Shown here: one piece after another, positions 14,056 through 14,867 of the stretch
How the letters are laid out: each line of letters begins with the position of its first letter
Position numbering within the stretch: the first letter of the stretch is position 1
NCBI GenBank assembly: GCA_043811795.1
Contig: JBDRMV010000017.1
Location: 1 to 14,867, forward strand
Direction of reading: 5' to 3'
Length of the DNA: 14,867 nt
Origin: JBDRMV01 sp043811795
GTDB taxonomy: Bacteria; CG03
Translations under genes and position numbers: made by a program
Notes under the pieces: generated by a model
What the model was told of the DNA's origin: nothing
What the model saw: only the letters and a program-made list of their open reading frames with translations
Databases searched by the model: none

Positions 14056-14077
14056 GTGGGACGGGGCTGATACTTTT
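14056..14077. repeat. Copy of the GGGACGG...TGATAC repeat
   Basis: GTGGGACGGGGCTGATAC followed by TTTT aligns with 12824-12845 and 6081-6103. It has the same orientation as those copies. It interrupts the spacer between the two toxin-antitoxin loci. Confidence 0.5.
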
Positions 14078-14145
14078 AAATTTTTTTGCTGGACAGGAAA
14101 GACAGGATGTGATAAAACACAATAATCAAAGATGGAGGGTAAATA

Positions 14146-14370
14146 ATGACTGTTGCGGAAAAAATCATTCAGCACATCCGGCTGTTGCCTGAGGTAATAC
14201 AGACGGAAGTGCTTGATTTTGTTGAGTACCTTGAGACTAAGACTGGAATAGCAGAAAGTGCAGAAAACGATGTAGCATGGTCAGGTTTTTCTTTGTCTCA
14301 AGCTATGCGTGGACTTGAATCTGAACCAAGCATCTATAGTACTGATGACCTCAAAGAAGTTTTCTCATGA
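14146..14370 (+). CDS. DUF2281-type antitoxin
   Basis: A 74-residue protein. The N-terminal helix pair (MTVAEKIIQHIRLLPEVIQT, EVLDFVEYLETK) is the DUF2281 domain. The C-terminal tail (WSGFSLSQAMRGLESEPSIY, STDDLKEVFS) is typical of antitoxins whose flexible tail wraps the toxin. A strong GGAGGG site lies 7 bases before the ATG. The stop codon overlaps the start of a MazF/PemK-type gene (ATGA), the standard antitoxin-first operon order. The gene appears intact. It probably binds the toxin and represses its own promoter (family knowledge). Confidence 0.8.
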   Translation: MTVAEKIIQHIRLLPEVIQTEVLDFVEYLETKTGIAESAENDVAWSGFSLSQAMRGLESEPSIYSTDDLKEVFS

Positions 14371-14707
14371 TTCATGAAGGACAAGTCGTCCTTTTTAGGT
14401 TTCCACAGATAGACCGCGAAGGCGATAAACTCCGCCCTGCGCTTGTTGTTCGTAAAGCCCCCGGGCTATAGACGATTGGCTGATATGTATGATCTCATCG
14501 CAGATTTCCCAACAGATTCCTGAATTTGATGAAGTCATAAATCAGAATGAGCCGGATTTTGGCTCCTCCGGTCTTAAGAATTCAAGTGTTGTGAGAATCA
14601 GCCGTCTCGCGGTTGTCAACCATAATTTTCTCTGTGGCGCCATTGGCGAAATCACATCCGAGCGTCTTCAACGCATTCACGCAAAGCTATCTGACTGGAT
14701 GAAATAA
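14367..14707 (+). pseudogene. MazF/PemK-family toxin, frameshifted
   Basis: Frame one reads MIHEGQVVLFRFPQIDREGD then KLRPALVVRKAPG and stops at TAG 14469-14471. From about 14468 a second frame continues IDDWLICMISSQISQQIPEF, with later blocks SSVVRISRLAVVNHNFLCGA and IGEITSERLQRIHAKLSDWM. Together they make a 113-residue MazF/PemK-like mRNA endonuclease, with the characteristic KLRPALVV and DDWLICMISSQ blocks. One base is missing near 14465-14468, next to GCCCCCGGG. The 14489 ATG is an internal methionine, not an independent start. Translation from 14367 would give only about 34 residues. The break may be real decay or an assembly error at the C/G run. Confidence 0.85.
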
Positions 14708-14710
14708 AGT

Positions 14711-14726
14711 ACCTGTCCCTTTTTTA
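14711..14726. repeat. Partial dispersed-repeat copy, inverted orientation
   Basis: ACCTGTCCCTTTTTTA is the reverse complement of TAAAAAAGGGACAGGT, the A-run plus GGGAC part of the family seen at 12814-12830. It sits 4 bases after the toxin remnant's stop. Confidence 0.4.
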
Positions 14727-14768
14727 CATTGACAGATTTTATTAAATCAATTACAGTTTTTATGGAAT

Positions 14769-14867
14769 ATGAGTATTGAAATAATATACGATAAGAAATG
14801 TCTGGAGTATTGCGCTCCGGGTCATCCCGAGAGGCCGGAGAGGGTGAGTGAGACGGTTGCTCTTCTC
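14769..14867 (+). CDS. N-terminus of a histone-deacetylase/AcuC-family protein (3' truncated by window)
   Basis: The open frame reads MSIEIIYDKKCLEYCAPGHP then ERPERVSETVALL to the window edge. The block YDxxCLxYxxPGHPERPERV is the N-terminal signature of the bacterial class II histone-deacetylase-like amidohydrolases (AcuC, acetylpolyamine amidohydrolase). These use zinc to remove acetyl groups from lysine or polyamines; the zinc ligands lie beyond the window. The ATG at 14762 is excluded because it meets a stop after five codons. No clear ribosome site precedes 14769. Confidence 0.8.
   Translation, partial: MSIEIIYDKKCLEYCAPGHPERPERVSETVALL

Noticed and set aside
14489..14707. Separate 72-codon gene starting at 14489
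   Set aside because: It is the C-terminal part of the frameshifted MazF/PemK toxin. In-frame homologous residues (DDWLIC) lie before the ATG and no ribosome site is present.

Overview
The window looks like a piece of chromosome from an uncultivated Gram-negative bacterium. Two genes encode PorV/PorQ-type outer-membrane barrels. Two encode secreted proteins ending in a FlgD-Ig/type IX-sorting-like C-terminal strand domain. The spacers are full of short dispersed palindromic repeats. I remember this mix from candidate phyla of the Omnitrophota/Elusimicrobiota/Firestonebacteria kind, but that placement is inference and no marker gene here proves it. Base composition is mosaic: the cell-surface and metabolic genes are moderate in GC, the 152-residue immunity-like gene is alanine-rich and GC-rich, and the nucleotidyltransferase/HEPN locus is AT-rich.

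Bases 1-6007 hold a plus-strand cell-envelope cluster. It starts with the tail of a secreted protein (2-88), followed by a PorV-like barrel with a C-terminal TPR (279-1376) and a TPR/coiled-coil protein (1373-2422). After a spacer with a terminator-like hairpin and a promoter comes an 832-residue secreted double beta-propeller protein (2604-5102), then a second PorV-like barrel (5099-6007). The 4-base overlaps at 1373 and 5099 suggest translational coupling. The combination suggests export of CTD-bearing proteins to the cell surface. A nested palindromic insertion (88-245) sits exactly at the first stop codon and separates it from the next ribosome-binding site.

Bases 6048-11042 are the metabolic part. 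A large clan GH-Q (GH94-like) glycoside phosphorylase is on the minus strand (6102-9353). Divergent from it are a short pyruvate kinase lacking the C-terminal regulatory domain (9440-10498), a small cupin (10500-10769) and a small conserved-looking protein of unknown role (10842-11042). Phosphorylase plus pyruvate kinase fits oligosaccharide breakdown into glycolysis.

Bases 11043-14726 form an accessory island in which at least four repeat families alternate with defence-type or selfish genes. These are an orphan Imm-5-like immunity protein (11207-11665), an HNH nuclease with a probable PUA/EVE-like reader domain (11892-12803), a likely remnant of a type II restriction enzyme (12849-13112), a MNT/HEPN toxin-antitoxin pair (13396-14018), and a DUF2281/MazF-PemK pair (14146-14707). 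Both toxins are broken by a single-base frameshift while both antitoxin reading frames are intact. Two diverged copies of a 58-59 bp repeat with a CACGTG-centred palindrome bracket the nuclease and restriction-remnant segment. The window ends in the first 33 codons of a histone-deacetylase/AcuC-family gene (14769-14867).

I saw no rRNA, tRNA, CRISPR array or transposase gene. No gene-free stretch exceeds 300 bases. The longest, 13113-13395, holds two repeats and a promoter and is described below.
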